From contig CALUMI010000009.1 of assembly GCA_944321725.1 (NCBI GenBank), positions 1 to 64,000 of the forward strand: DNA of 64,000 nucleotides, written 5' to 3'. Under the pieces are notes generated by a model. That model was not told the DNA's origin and made no database searches. It saw only the letters and a program-made list of their open reading frames with translations. A program made the translations under genes and the position numbers. This document shows positions 28,291 to 37,397 of the stretch, piece after piece. Every line of letters starts with the position of its first letter. Within the stretch, counting starts at the first letter, position 1. Origin of the DNA: an uncultured Muribaculaceae bacterium (GTDB lineage: Bacteria; Bacteroidota; Bacteroidia; Bacteroidales; Muribaculaceae).

Positions 28291-28842
28291 TTATTTTTCA
28301 TTAATAAAATCTATCTCTTCAATAATTTGGGCGGCAACGGTTTTGGCAGCAGCAGAGCTATATGCCCTCTGCGCCATAGAATAAACAGCCCCCACATCCT
28401 TCAACTTCCCCATGACCAATAAATTCATTGCCAATCTCAAAGCAAAATATCTGTCAGCTTCTTTATCCGACTCTATTTTTTTTTCGACAAGAGCCTCCGC
28501 GCCTTCAATATATCTCACAAGCCGAAAACACAGCATATCCGCCAATTCCACAGTATCGGCTTCCGATGACCATTTTTCAGCCATGTCGACGGTAAATTCC
28601 TCTACAGGATAGACCATTGTCGCCAACAATCTGCTCTCACGGGTGGAACGATTATCCCACAATGTTTCCGCAAGCTCCGCCGACGGCTCAAATTTGGAGG
28701 CAATCCCATTCAGTTGTGGTATCTGCAACCCAAATATGATTTTATAGGGGCTTCCCGCCTTGCGCAGCCTGTCAGCAATCTCGCCGTTCCGCAAAGCGAA
28801 AAAATCAGTCTTGATACTTTTTATTATTTTGTTATCAACCAT
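28291..28842 (-). CDS. AlkD-like DNA alkylation repair family protein
   Basis: A 183-residue all-helical protein resembling the HEAT-repeat DNA alkylation repair family (AlkC/AlkD), for example IPQLNGIASKFEPSAELAET, RLLATMVYPVEEF, ELADMLCFRLVRYIEGAEAL and YFALRLAMNLL. AlkD glycosylases excise positively charged alkylated bases. It is shorter than typical AlkD (about 230 residues), so catalytic competence is uncertain. It lies 21 nt upstream of fur. A promoter of the repeat type described for 52.9 kb is found about 20 nt upstream. Confidence 0.8.
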   Translation of the reverse strand: MVDNKIIKSIKTDFFALRNGEIADRLRKAGSPYKIIFGLQIPQLNGIASKFEPSAELAETLWDNRSTRESRLLATMVYPVEEFTVDMAEKWSSEADTVELADMLCFRLVRYIEGAEALVEKKIESDKEADRYFALRLAMNLLVMGKLKDVGAVYSMAQRAYSSAAAKTVAAQIIEEIDFINEK

Positions 28843-28861
28843 ACATAAAAATCATATATCA

Positions 28862-28893
28862 CAAAGATACGGAAAGGTGACAGCAGAAACAAA
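28862..28893 (-). promoter_or_regulatory. promoter of the AlkD-like gene, same family as the 52.9 kb repeats
   Basis: On the minus strand TTTG (28890-28893) is followed after 20 bp by TATCTTTG (28862-28869). The spacer contains TCACCTTTCCG, closely matching the spacer of the duplicated promoters at 52880-52992. Confidence 0.75.
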
Positions 28894-28927
28894 CCTATCT
28901 TATCAAAAGATGACATATTAACAGAAA

Positions 28928-28959
28928 GGAGAACATGCCATAAAAATGGAATGTCCTCC
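28928..28959 (-). terminator. probable terminator of nifJ
   Basis: On the minus strand GGAGGACAT pairs with ATGTTCTCC (one mismatch), extended by CCAT/ATGG inside, and is followed by TTTCTGTT. It begins 27 nt after the nifJ stop. Confidence 0.5.
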
Positions 28960-28985
28960 CTTCATACTATTTTCCTATACGGAAA

Positions 28986-31900
28986 CTATTTCAAATCATC
29001 AGGATTTTGTCCCCAATGCTGCATAGCCAAACGGCGATAATTGTTATAACGCCATTGAGCGTTTTCCTTAGCGGCGGCATAAAGTTCCTCAGCCTCCGCA
29101 GGATATTGCTTCATGACAGACGCATAGCGAACCTCGCCTTTGAGGAAGTTTTCGAAATTGTCCCAATTAGGCTCTTTGCTATCGAGCGTAAACGGATTTT
29201 TTCCTTCCTTCTCAAGCTCCGGATTATAGCGCCACAAATGCCAATAACCGCATTCAACAGCAGCCGCTTCCTCCGCCTGTGATTTACCCATGCCTTTCTT
29301 CAAACCATGATTGATACACGGCGCATAAGCGATAATCAAAGACGGGCCGTCGTAAGCCTCAGCCTCACGGATAGCCTTGAGAGTCTGCGCCTGATCAGCA
29401 CCCATTGCCACTTGAGCCACATATACATAACCGTAAGTAGAGGCTATCAGGCCAAGATCCTTCTTTCTGACACGTTTTCCGGCAGCGGCAAACTTAGCTA
29501 TCGCTCCGACCGGAGTAGCTTTAGAAGCCTGACCTCCGGTATTTGAATACACCTCAGTATCAAGCACAAGTATGTTCACATTCTTGCCCAATGCCAACAC
29601 ATGGTCCAAACCGCCAAAACCGATGTCATAAGAAGCGCCGTCGCCACCTATAATCCATTGACTGCGTTTTACAAGATGATTCTTCAAATTGTAAAGACGC
29701 TCGCAGAACGGACACTCATTCTTGTGAGCCTCTATCATAGGTATCAGTTTGTCGGCTGCCGCACGGCTTGCTGCCGCGTCGTCCTTGCCCGCGAGCCATT
29801 CCTCACAAGCGGCCTTGAAATCAGCCGGCACATCGGCAGAAGCAACAACCTCATTCATTGTGTGCTCGATACGGGACACCATCTTATTATGAGCCAAAGT
29901 CATGCCAAGTCCGAACTCACAGAAATCCTCAAAAAGCGAATTAGCCCAAGCCGGTCCGTGTCCCTGCTCGTTTGTAGTGTAAGGAGTGGAAGGAACAGAG
30001 CCGGAATAAATTGAGCTACAGCCTGTGGCATTTGCAACCATCTCGCGGTCACCAAACAATTGGGTAATCAGTTTAATGTATGGAGTTTCACCGCAACCGG
30101 AGCAAGCACCGGAGAACTCAAACAGAGGAGTTGCAAATTGCGAATTTTTGACATTCGCCTTAATATCAACCAAATCCTGCTTAGATTTCACATTGGCAAC
30201 GCAATAGTCCCAACCTTTCTGTATCTCAAGCTGCGATTCAAGCGGCTTCATCACCAAAGCCTTTTCTCCTTTCTTGCCCGGACAAACATCAGCACAGTTG
30301 CCACATCCAAGACAGTCAAGCACATCGACTTGCTGTACAAAACGCATACCCGTGAAAGTTTTTCCTATAGCCGGCAAAGTGTTTGCCTCGCTGAAAGGAG
30401 AGCCTGCCATCTCTTCTGAAGTAAGCACAAACGGACGGATAGAGGCATGAGGGCAAACATAAGCACACTTGTTACACTGTATACAGTTTTCCGAATTCCA
30501 TTCCGGAACGAAAGTGGCAACACCACGCTTTTCATAACGTGCCGTACCCTGTTCCCATGTTCCGTCAGCTATATCCTTAAATGCCGAAACAGGAAGCAAA
30601 TCACCATCCTGCGCATTAATCGGGCGCACAATGTTGTTTATAAATGCCGGATCGTTGTTGGCCACTGCCGCATCGTCGGGAAGCTCAGCCCAAGCCGGAT
30701 CAACAGTGAGTTGCTTGTATTCGCCGCCACGGTCGACTGCCGCAAAATTCTTGTTCACCACGTCTTCACCCTTCTTGCCATACGACTTGACAATGAATTT
30801 CTTCATTTGCTCAACAGCCAAATCTACAGGAATCACACCCGTGATACGGAAGAACGCGGATTGCAAAATAGTGTTTGTACGATTGCCAAGTCCTATTTCT
30901 TGCGCAATCTCCGTAGCATTTATATAATAGACAGTGATATTGTTCTTCGCAAAATATCTCTTGACCTTGTTAGGAAGGTGCTTCGCAAGCTCTTCGCCTG
31001 TCCATATTGTGTTAAGGAGGAACGTACCGTTAGGACGCAAACCGCGCGTAACATCATACATGTGCAAATAAGCCTGTACGTGGCAAGCCACAAAGTTAGG
31101 CGTATTCACCAAATAAGTGGAACGGATGGGATGATCGCCAAAGCGAAGATGCGAGCACGTAAATCCGCCGGATTTCTTCGAATCGTAGGCGAAATAAGCC
31201 TGACAATACTTGTCGGTATTCTCACCGATGATTTTCACAGAGTTTTTATTTGCGCCTACCGTACCATCGGCACCCAATCCATAGAATTTTGCCTCGAACA
31301 TACCCTCACCGCCAAGAGCGATTTCCTCTTTCTGCGGAAGAGATGTGAATGTGACGTCATCAACGATTCCTATAGTGAAGCGGTCTTTCGGCTGCGGCAA
31401 CGCAAGATTTTCATATACAGAAAGAATTTGGGCGGGAGTAGTGTCTTTGGAGCCCAAACCGTAACGCCCACCAACAATAAGCGGAGCATTCTCTTTTCCA
31501 TAGAAACAGTCCCTGACATCCAAATAAAGCGGTTCGCCTGTAGCACCAGGCTCTTTGGTGCGGTCAAGCACAGCAATACGCTTCGCCGTCTTTGGCACAG
31601 CCGCAAGGAAATGTTTTGCGGAGAACGGACGATACAAATGCACCGAAACTATACCGACTTTCTCGCCTTTCTCCCTCAAATAGTCGATGGCTTCCTGAGC
31701 AGCTTGGGTAACAGAGCCCATGGCAATAATCACACGCTCAGCCTCAGGGTCGCCATAGTAGTTAAACAATCCGTATTTACGTCCGGTGATTTCCGAGATT
31801 TTATTCATATACTCTTCCACAATACCCGGGACGGCGTCATAATAAGGATTGCTTGCCTCGCGATGCTGGAAGAAATGGTCAGGATTTTCAGCCATACCGC

Positions 31901-32552
31901 GCGCCACCGGTTTTTCCGGATTCAACGCGCGTGCGCGAAATTCCGCAAGCGCCTCTTTATCGATAAGAGGAGCCAAATCCTTTTCTTCAAGCATCTCGAT
32001 TTTCTGAATCTCATGAGAAGTGCGGAATCCGTCAAAGAAATTGACAAACGGGACACGTGCCTTCAATGTGGCGAGATGAGCCACTCCGGCAAGATCCATA
32101 ACCTCCTGCACCGAGCCTTCGCAAAGCATTGCGAATCCGGTTTGGCGGGTAGACATCACATCCTGATGGTCACCAAAAATACACAAAGCGTGCGACGCAA
32201 GCGTGCGGGCAGAAACATGGAAAACGCACGGCAAATTCTCACCGGCAATCTTATACATGTTTGGAATCATCAACAGCAAACCTTGAGATGCCGTATATGT
32301 AGTTGTCAAAGCTCCTCCTTGCAATGAGCCGTGCACCGCGCCTGCCGCGCCTGCCTCAGATTGCATCTCTTCGACAAAAACCGGTTCTCCGAAAATATTT
32401 TTACGGCCTGCTGCCGCCCATTCATCAACATATTCGGCCATAGTCGACGACGGTGTGATAGGATAAATGGCAGCTACCTCAGAAAACATATAGCTTATAT
32501 GCGCAGCAGCCTGATTTCCATCACAAGTCAAGAATTTCTTTTCTTTGCTCAT
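28986..32552 (-). CDS. nifJ: pyruvate:ferredoxin (flavodoxin) oxidoreductase, single-chain
   Basis: A 1188-residue enzyme that converts pyruvate and CoA to acetyl-CoA and CO2 with reduction of ferredoxin, a main route of anaerobic pyruvate use. All domains are fused in one chain: the N-terminal pyrimidine-binding domain (YPITPSSTMAEYVDEWAAAG), the gamma domain, two 4Fe-4S clusters (CIQCNKCAYVCPH and CLGCGNCADVCPG), and the thiamine-diphosphate domain (FSGACSGCGETPYIKL, then GGDGASYDIGFGGLDH). Length and order are normal. It is monocistronic with its own promoter and a downstream hairpin. Confidence 0.98.
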   Translation of the reverse strand: MSKEKKFLTCDGNQAAAHISYMFSEVAAIYPITPSSTMAEYVDEWAAAGRKNIFGEPVFVEEMQSEAGAAGAVHGSLQGGALTTTYTASQGLLLMIPNMYKIAGENLPCVFHVSARTLASHALCIFGDHQDVMSTRQTGFAMLCEGSVQEVMDLAGVAHLATLKARVPFVNFFDGFRTSHEIQKIEMLEEKDLAPLIDKEALAEFRARALNPEKPVARGMAENPDHFFQHREASNPYYDAVPGIVEEYMNKISEITGRKYGLFNYYGDPEAERVIIAMGSVTQAAQEAIDYLREKGEKVGIVSVHLYRPFSAKHFLAAVPKTAKRIAVLDRTKEPGATGEPLYLDVRDCFYGKENAPLIVGGRYGLGSKDTTPAQILSVYENLALPQPKDRFTIGIVDDVTFTSLPQKEEIALGGEGMFEAKFYGLGADGTVGANKNSVKIIGENTDKYCQAYFAYDSKKSGGFTCSHLRFGDHPIRSTYLVNTPNFVACHVQAYLHMYDVTRGLRPNGTFLLNTIWTGEELAKHLPNKVKRYFAKNNITVYYINATEIAQEIGLGNRTNTILQSAFFRITGVIPVDLAVEQMKKFIVKSYGKKGEDVVNKNFAAVDRGGEYKQLTVDPAWAELPDDAAVANNDPAFINNIVRPINAQDGDLLPVSAFKDIADGTWEQGTARYEKRGVATFVPEWNSENCIQCNKCAYVCPHASIRPFVLTSEEMAGSPFSEANTLPAIGKTFTGMRFVQQVDVLDCLGCGNCADVCPGKKGEKALVMKPLESQLEIQKGWDYCVANVKSKQDLVDIKANVKNSQFATPLFEFSGACSGCGETPYIKLITQLFGDREMVANATGCSSIYSGSVPSTPYTTNEQGHGPAWANSLFEDFCEFGLGMTLAHNKMVSRIEHTMNEVVASADVPADFKAACEEWLAGKDDAAASRAAADKLIPMIEAHKNECPFCERLYNLKNHLVKRSQWIIGGDGASYDIGFGGLDHVLALGKNVNILVLDTEVYSNTGGQASKATPVGAIAKFAAAGKRVRKKDLGLIASTYGYVYVAQVAMGADQAQTLKAIREAEAYDGPSLIIAYAPCINHGLKKGMGKSQAEEAAAVECGYWHLWRYNPELEKEGKNPFTLDSKEPNWDNFENFLKGEVRYASVMKQYPAEAEELYAAAKENAQWRYNNYRRLAMQHWGQNPDDLK

Positions 32553-32661
32553 ATTTGTTAATCAATTAATTGATAATTTCTTAATTACATATCCAACCTG
32601 AAAACAATGCCATTATTTATAACAACATACAGGGCTAAATCGTATAGTTCTTTTAACGCTG

Positions 32662-32692
32662 CGAAATTACACATTATTATCATAAAAGCAAA
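32662..32692 (-). promoter_or_regulatory. probable promoter of nifJ
   Basis: On the minus strand TTTG (32689-32692) within a long T-run is followed after 19 bp by TAATTTCG (32662-32669), one base from TAnnTTTG. The leader to the ATG is about 105 nt. Confidence 0.5.
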
Positions 32693-32705
32693 AAAAACAG
32701 CACGC

Positions 32706-32735
32706 TTTTAATGGCCTTTTATGCCGTTAACTTTG
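32706..32735 (+). promoter_or_regulatory. orphan plus-strand promoter-like sequence
   Basis: TTTT (32706-32709), an 18-bp spacer and TAACTTTG (32728-32735) point rightwards into the 3' end of rfbB. No + strand gene follows. Confidence 0.35.
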
Positions 32736-32765
32736 CATAAACCGCAACATGTAATAATGGAAGAA

Positions 32766-33842
32766 TTAGCGATTTAAGTACATTTCATCATAATAGCGCA
32801 GATAGTCGCCGGAGGTCACATTCTCCAACCATTCCTGATTGTCGAGATACCAACGCACGGTCTTCTCTATGCCTTCCTCAAACTGCAAGCCCGGCTTCCA
32901 GCCAAGCTCATTCCGCAGTTTGGTAGAGTCGATGGCATACCGCAAGTCATGCCCTTTCCTATCCGCCACATACGTAATCAATCTGTCACTTGTGCCGGCA
33001 GGATTGCCAAGCAAACGGTCTACCGTGCGAATTATCACTTTAACCAAATCGATATTCCGCCATTCATTAAATCCGCCGATATTATAAGTATCAGCCACCT
33101 TGCCCTTATGGAAAATAAGGTCTATGGCACGCGCATGATCCTCAACATAGAGCCAGTCACGCACATTCTCACCCTTGCCATATACAGGCAACGGTTTTCC
33201 ATGCCTTATGTTGTTGATAAACAACGGTATCAACTTCTCAGGAAATTGATAAGGCCCATAGTTGTTCGAACAGTTAGTCACGATGGTTGGCATACCATAA
33301 GTGTCGTGGAATGCCCTGACAAAATGGTCGCTGCCTGCCTTTGACGCGCTATAAGGCGAATGCGGCTGATATTTTGTTTCCTCAGTAAAGAATGTACCGT
33401 CAAACTGCAACGAGCCATACACCTCGTCGGTGGAAATATGATAGAACAATTTGCCCGAATATTTTTCTACAGTTTCCTCCCAACAGATTTTAGCGGCCTG
33501 CAAAAGCGACAATGTGCCCATCACATTAGTGCGGGCAAATGTGAAAGGGTCTTTTATCGAACGGTCCACATGACTTTCTGCCGCAAGATGAATAATCCCG
33601 TCGATTTTATATTTGCGGATTATCTCAATCATCTTGTCAAAATCGCAAATATCGGCTTTCTCAAACACGTAATTGGATTCGTCCTCCACATCTTTAAGGT
33701 TGGCAAGATTGCCGGCATACGTCAGTTTGTCGAGGTTTACAATCCTATACTCCGGATATTTATTGACAAAAAGCCGCACGACATGGCTGCCTATGAACCC
33801 CGCGCCGCCGGTAATTATAATATTTCTTTTGTAATTTTCCAT
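32766..33842 (-). CDS. rfbB: dTDP-glucose 4,6-dehydratase
   Basis: A 358-residue extended short-chain dehydrogenase with NAD-binding GGAGFIGSHVVRLF, the STDEVYGSL segment, and catalytic YSASKAGSDHFVRA (YxxxK). It converts dTDP-glucose to dTDP-4-keto-6-deoxyglucose, the second step to dTDP-L-rhamnose. It is the last of five genes transcribed together (WecA-type transferase, rfbA, rfbC, rfbD, rfbB), starting 1 nt after the rfbD stop. Length is normal. Confidence 0.97.
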   Translation of the reverse strand: MENYKRNIIITGGAGFIGSHVVRLFVNKYPEYRIVNLDKLTYAGNLANLKDVEDESNYVFEKADICDFDKMIEIIRKYKIDGIIHLAAESHVDRSIKDPFTFARTNVMGTLSLLQAAKICWEETVEKYSGKLFYHISTDEVYGSLQFDGTFFTEETKYQPHSPYSASKAGSDHFVRAFHDTYGMPTIVTNCSNNYGPYQFPEKLIPLFINNIRHGKPLPVYGKGENVRDWLYVEDHARAIDLIFHKGKVADTYNIGGFNEWRNIDLVKVIIRTVDRLLGNPAGTSDRLITYVADRKGHDLRYAIDSTKLRNELGWKPGLQFEEGIEKTVRWYLDNQEWLENVTSGDYLRYYDEMYLNR

Positions 33843-33843
33843 T

Positions 33844-34701
33844 CTACTGCATGTTAAGCCTGTCGATACACTTCTTCAAACTGTCTTTCCAATATGGCAC
33901 ATTTATGCCAAATGTGGTTTTATATTTTGTCTTGTCGAGCACCGAAAAATGCGGACGTACAACTTTGCTTGGATACTCATAGCTATGGCATGGCCGTATA
34001 TCGCATCGATTTCCCGACAATTCAGATATTTCTTTGGCAAAATCAAACCATGAGCATACACCCTCATTGCTAAAATGATAAATTCCCGTCCTGTCTGTCT
34101 GGCGGTTTTCTATTATCCCGACAATAGCCGACGCAAGATCAGCCGCATAAGTAGGAGTGCCGACTTGGTCAAAAACCACATTCAAAGAGCTCTTCTCTGC
34201 CGTAAGCCTGCGCATGGTCTTCACGAAATTATTGCCATAGGGAGAATAAAGCCAAGCCGTGCGAAATATCAAAAACTTGCAGCCGCTCGATTTTATGGCA
34301 TTTTCTCCCGCAAGTTTGGTTTTTCCATATACGCCCGTCGGGTCGGTAGCACAATCCTCCTTGTAAGGGATATTTCTGTCACCCTTAAACACATAATCCG
34401 TAGATATATGAATCAGTGTAGCCCCTGTTTTCTCACAGGCGCCGGCAAGATTGGCCACAGCGACATTATTGATTAAGTCGGCAGTGTCATAATCGTCTTC
34501 CGCCCTATCGACATTGGTATATGCCGCACAATTAACAACGACATCAATATTGCAGGATTTCAAAAACTCTTCTACCGCACAGTAGTTTGTAATATCGAGC
34601 TCGGCAATGTCGGTAAAAAAATATTTATCAGCCTTTCCGACAGACGCGTTCCGGATTTCCGTGCCAAGCTGCCCGTTGGCACCTGTCACCAACACATTCA
34701 T
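33844..34701 (-). CDS. rfbD: dTDP-4-dehydrorhamnose reductase
   Basis: A 285-residue NAD(P)H-dependent reductase that makes dTDP-L-rhamnose. It shows MNVLVTGANGQLGTEI, the HISTDYVFKGD segment and YGKTKLAGE (YxxxK). I use the ATG at 34701, 2 nt after the rfbC stop; a TTG six bases upstream gives two more residues and is unnecessary. It sits between rfbC and rfbB in the operon. Confidence 0.96.
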   Translation of the reverse strand: MNVLVTGANGQLGTEIRNASVGKADKYFFTDIAELDITNYCAVEEFLKSCNIDVVVNCAAYTNVDRAEDDYDTADLINNVAVANLAGACEKTGATLIHISTDYVFKGDRNIPYKEDCATDPTGVYGKTKLAGENAIKSSGCKFLIFRTAWLYSPYGNNFVKTMRRLTAEKSSLNVVFDQVGTPTYAADLASAIVGIIENRQTDRTGIYHFSNEGVCSWFDFAKEISELSGNRCDIRPCHSYEYPSKVVRPHFSVLDKTKYKTTFGINVPYWKDSLKKCIDRLNMQ

Positions 34702-34703
34702 AA

Positions 34704-35273
34704 TCAATATAGATTTTCGTAATAATCAAACAGTTTTCCGCAATCTTTCAATCGGGCGTGTCCGGCATCTTTTGCTGAAACGATGACATCAGCGGCCGGC
34801 ACTCTCCAATCAATGCCCAAATCAGGGTCGTTCCACGCTATCGCTCCCTCACTTTCAGGCGCATAATAATTGTCACATTTATATGAAAACACAGCCGTTT
34901 CGCTCAGCACGGAAAAGCCGTGGGCAAATCCTCTCGGAATAAACAACTGCCTATGGTTCTCTCCTGTCAACTCCACCGCGACATGCTGCCCGAAAGTAGG
35001 CGATCCGCTCCTTATGTCGACAGCCACATCGAGGACCTTCCCTTGTATCACTCTCACAAGTTTGCTTTGAGAGTACGGCATTTTCTGGAAATGCAGTCCG
35101 CGCACCACACCATAGGACGAGCGGCTTTCATTATCCTGAACAAAAACCGTGTCACATACATTCTCCATAAACTGCCTTTGGGAAAAAGACTCGAAGAAAT
35201 AGCCTCTCGAATCCGTAAATATTTTTGGCTCAATCACAAAAACGCCGGGTATAGCTGTTTTTATTATATTCAT
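34704..35273 (-). CDS. rfbC: dTDP-4-dehydrorhamnose 3,5-epimerase
   Basis: A 189-residue cupin-fold epimerase with [20 protein letters not shown] (catalytic His), [15 protein letters not shown] and [14 protein letters not shown]. It inverts C3 and C5 of the 4-keto sugar, the third step to dTDP-L-rhamnose. Its ATG overlaps the rfbA stop by 4 nt, so translation is probably coupled. Confidence 0.97.
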   Translation of the reverse strand: MNIIKTAIPGVFVIEPKIFTDSRGYFFESFSQRQFMENVCDTVFVQDNESRSSYGVVRGLHFQKMPYSQSKLVRVIQGKVLDVAVDIRSGSPTFGQHVAVELTGENHRQLFIPRGFAHGFSVLSETAVFSYKCDNYYAPESEGAIAWNDPDLGIDWRVPAADVIVSAKDAGHARLKDCGKLFDYYENLY

Positions 35274-36151
35274 TTTCTATCTTCTATCATTTTCAACAAA
35301 TATTGTCCGTATTGGTTTTTCGCCATTGGCAAGGCAAGCTCTCTCACCTTTTCAGCGTCAATCCAGCCTTTTTCATACGCAATATTTTCAAGGCAGGCGA
35401 TTTTCAACCCCTGCCGTTTTTCTATAACCTCAATAAAGGTACTTGCCTCGCTTAATGAGTCGTGGGTGCCTGTGTCAAGCCACGCGAACCCTCTCCCCAA
35501 TAATTGCACCTCCAACGCTTTCTCGTTGAGAAAAGCCTGATTTACCGAAGTGATTTCCAACTCTCCACGAGCCGATGGCTTCACACGCTTGGCAATGTCG
35601 ACCACTCTGTTGGGATAAAAATACAAGCCCACCACCGCATAATTTGACTTCGGATTCTCCGGTTTTTCCTCAATGTCGACCACTTTTCCGGATTTGTCAA
35701 AGCTGACTACTCCATAACGCTGTGGGTCGCTCACCCAATAGCCGAACACCGAAGCCTTTCCGTCTTTCTCAACGGCATCCACCGCTTTATTCAGCAAATC
35801 AACAAAACCTGTACCATGAAATATATTGTCGCCAAGAATAAGACATACAGAGTCTTCGCCAATAAAATCCGCTCCGATAATAAACGCTTGGGCAAGTCCG
35901 TCGGGAGATGGCTGCTCGGCATACTCGAAATGAATTCCGAAATCGCTGCCATCACCAAGCAAACGGCGAAATCCGGCAATATCCTGAGGAGTGGAAATAA
36001 TCAAAATCTCCTTAATGCCGGCAAGCATCAACACCGATATGGGATAATATACCATCGGCTTGTCGAAGATAGGCAACAACTGCTTACTTACCCCTTTTGT
36101 TATAGGGTATAAACGAGTTCCCGAGCCACCGGCCAACACTATTCCTTTCAT
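35270..36151 (-). CDS. rfbA: glucose-1-phosphate thymidylyltransferase
   Basis: A 293-residue nucleotidyltransferase beginning [20 protein letters not shown], the signature loop, with [16 protein letters not shown] and [16 protein letters not shown] further on. It joins dTTP and glucose-1-phosphate to give dTDP-glucose, the first step of the rhamnose route. Its ATG overlaps the stop of the WecA-type transferase gene by 4 nt. Confidence 0.97.
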   Translation of the reverse strand: MKGIVLAGGSGTRLYPITKGVSKQLLPIFDKPMVYYPISVLMLAGIKEILIISTPQDIAGFRRLLGDGSDFGIHFEYAEQPSPDGLAQAFIIGADFIGEDSVCLILGDNIFHGTGFVDLLNKAVDAVEKDGKASVFGYWVSDPQRYGVVSFDKSGKVVDIEEKPENPKSNYAVVGLYFYPNRVVDIAKRVKPSARGELEITSVNQAFLNEKALEVQLLGRGFAWLDTGTHDSLSEASTFIEVIEKRQGLKIACLENIAYEKGWIDAEKVRELALPMAKNQYGQYLLKMIEDRK

Positions 36152-37260
36152 TGATACGAACCGTTTTTCTTCTTGATGATATACGACAGCACCATATTAA
36201 ACACTGTCCATACAACAATGTCAATCAGTAAAATTATATTAATGTTCAAGTAGGGCAACAGCACAAAATTAAGCACCACAAACAACATTGAAATCAACAA
36301 TATTATAATCATGGCAATTTTATGCGGAATGCCTAACGCAAGTAATTTATGGTGAATGTGGCTTTTATCAGGATGAAATATGTTGTGGCCACGTTTTGCG
36401 CGATGTATCATCACTCTTATCACATCGAAAGCCGGAACAAGCAACATTGAGAAAGCCACTATAATCGAGCCGGCTATGCTGTTATCCATCAAAGGCTCAC
36501 GCATCGACAATCGCACAGCAAAATATCCCAACAACAACCCTATGCACTGTGAGCCGGTGTCGCCCATAAATATTTTACGGCACCTGTCGGCATTTCCGAA
36601 CACATTATAATAAAAGAAGGGACATAGTGTCCCGAATGTGGCAAAAGACAATGCCGCGCATCCCCACAGCCCGACATATAAAAACATCACGCCGAAAAAG
36701 AAAGAAGCAACAATGCTCAATCCGGAAGCAAGTCCGTCGATTCCGTCTATCAAATTAATGGCGTTTATCAAATAGACGATTATAAGCAACGTCAAAGGCA
36801 TTCCTATATAAGGCGACAATTCATGAACCCCGAACAGCCCGTGCAAATCATTCAGCCAGACACCTGACAACACAATAAGCGCAGCCGCAATATTCTGAAA
36901 TACGAACTTGACTTTATATCCAAGCCCGACCAAATCGTCCATTACCCCCTCAAAATACAGCAACAGTATGGCGCACATCCCGAAAGTGACCTGCAACACG
37001 TCGAAAAAACGCATATTCACATCTCCGCCGTTCAGCAATGCGGCCAACCCGATAACAAATGACATCGAGATAATAATCGACGGAACAAACGCTACTCCGC
37101 CCAAACGCGGCACTATGCCGGTATGGACTTTACGCTCATCGGCAAAATCAAAAAGTCTTTTCCTAAACGAAACAATAAGTATTTTCGGTATGAACCATGC
37201 CGTGAACACCCCACTTAACAAAGCTATGGCGATAAATATTATCAATTCTTCATGTACCAT
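36148..37260 (-). CDS. WecA/MraY family undecaprenyl-phosphate sugar-1-phosphate transferase
   Basis: A 370-residue polytopic membrane enzyme with the family's cytoplasmic motifs: [16 protein letters not shown] (metal-binding DD), [25 protein letters not shown] and a C-terminal [10 protein letters not shown] (HxHH). It moves a sugar-1-phosphate, probably GlcNAc-1-phosphate or a related amino sugar, from UDP-sugar to undecaprenyl phosphate to start a lipid-linked glycan. It is the first gene of the dTDP-rhamnose operon, so rhamnose is likely a component of the glycan built on it. No glycosyltransferases are in the window. Confidence 0.93.
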   Translation of the reverse strand: MVHEELIIFIAIALLSGVFTAWFIPKILIVSFRKRLFDFADERKVHTGIVPRLGGVAFVPSIIISMSFVIGLAALLNGGDVNMRFFDVLQVTFGMCAILLLYFEGVMDDLVGLGYKVKFVFQNIAAALIVLSGVWLNDLHGLFGVHELSPYIGMPLTLLIIVYLINAINLIDGIDGLASGLSIVASFFFGVMFLYVGLWGCAALSFATFGTLCPFFYYNVFGNADRCRKIFMGDTGSQCIGLLLGYFAVRLSMREPLMDNSIAGSIIVAFSMLLVPAFDVIRVMIHRAKRGHNIFHPDKSHIHHKLLALGIPHKIAMIIILLISMLFVVLNFVLLPYLNINIILLIDIVVWTVFNMVLSYIIKKKNGSYQ

Positions 37261-37279
37261 AAATTTTCCATTGTGTCTA

Positions 37280-37287
37280 CAAAGATA
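37280..37287 (-). promoter_or_regulatory. -7 box of the WecA-type-rfb operon
   Basis: TATCTTTG on the minus strand (CAAAGATA on +), 19 nt before the ATG. The -33 region holds TTGTTG at a slightly short spacing. Confidence 0.5.
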
Positions 37288-37368
37288 ATTTTAAATTTCC
37301 ACAACAACATATTATTTCGCAATAAAAACCATAACATCCACAAATTTTCTTATTTAACAAAGTTTAAG

Positions 37369-37376
37369 TAACTTTG
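37369..37376 (+). promoter_or_regulatory. -7 box of the DEAD-box helicase gene
   Basis: TAACTTTG is a perfect match to TAnnTTTG, 21 nt before the ATG at 37398, with a T-rich run about 20 bp upstream. It is divergent from the rfb operon promoter. Confidence 0.6.
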
Positions 37377-37397
37377 CGCAATCATTTTCAATTTGTC

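Noticed and set aside
30447..32327. A 626-residue open frame on the + strand
   Set aside because: It lies entirely antisense to nifJ, has the low-complexity, Arg/Ile/Phe-rich look of a shadow frame, and shows no recognisable domain.
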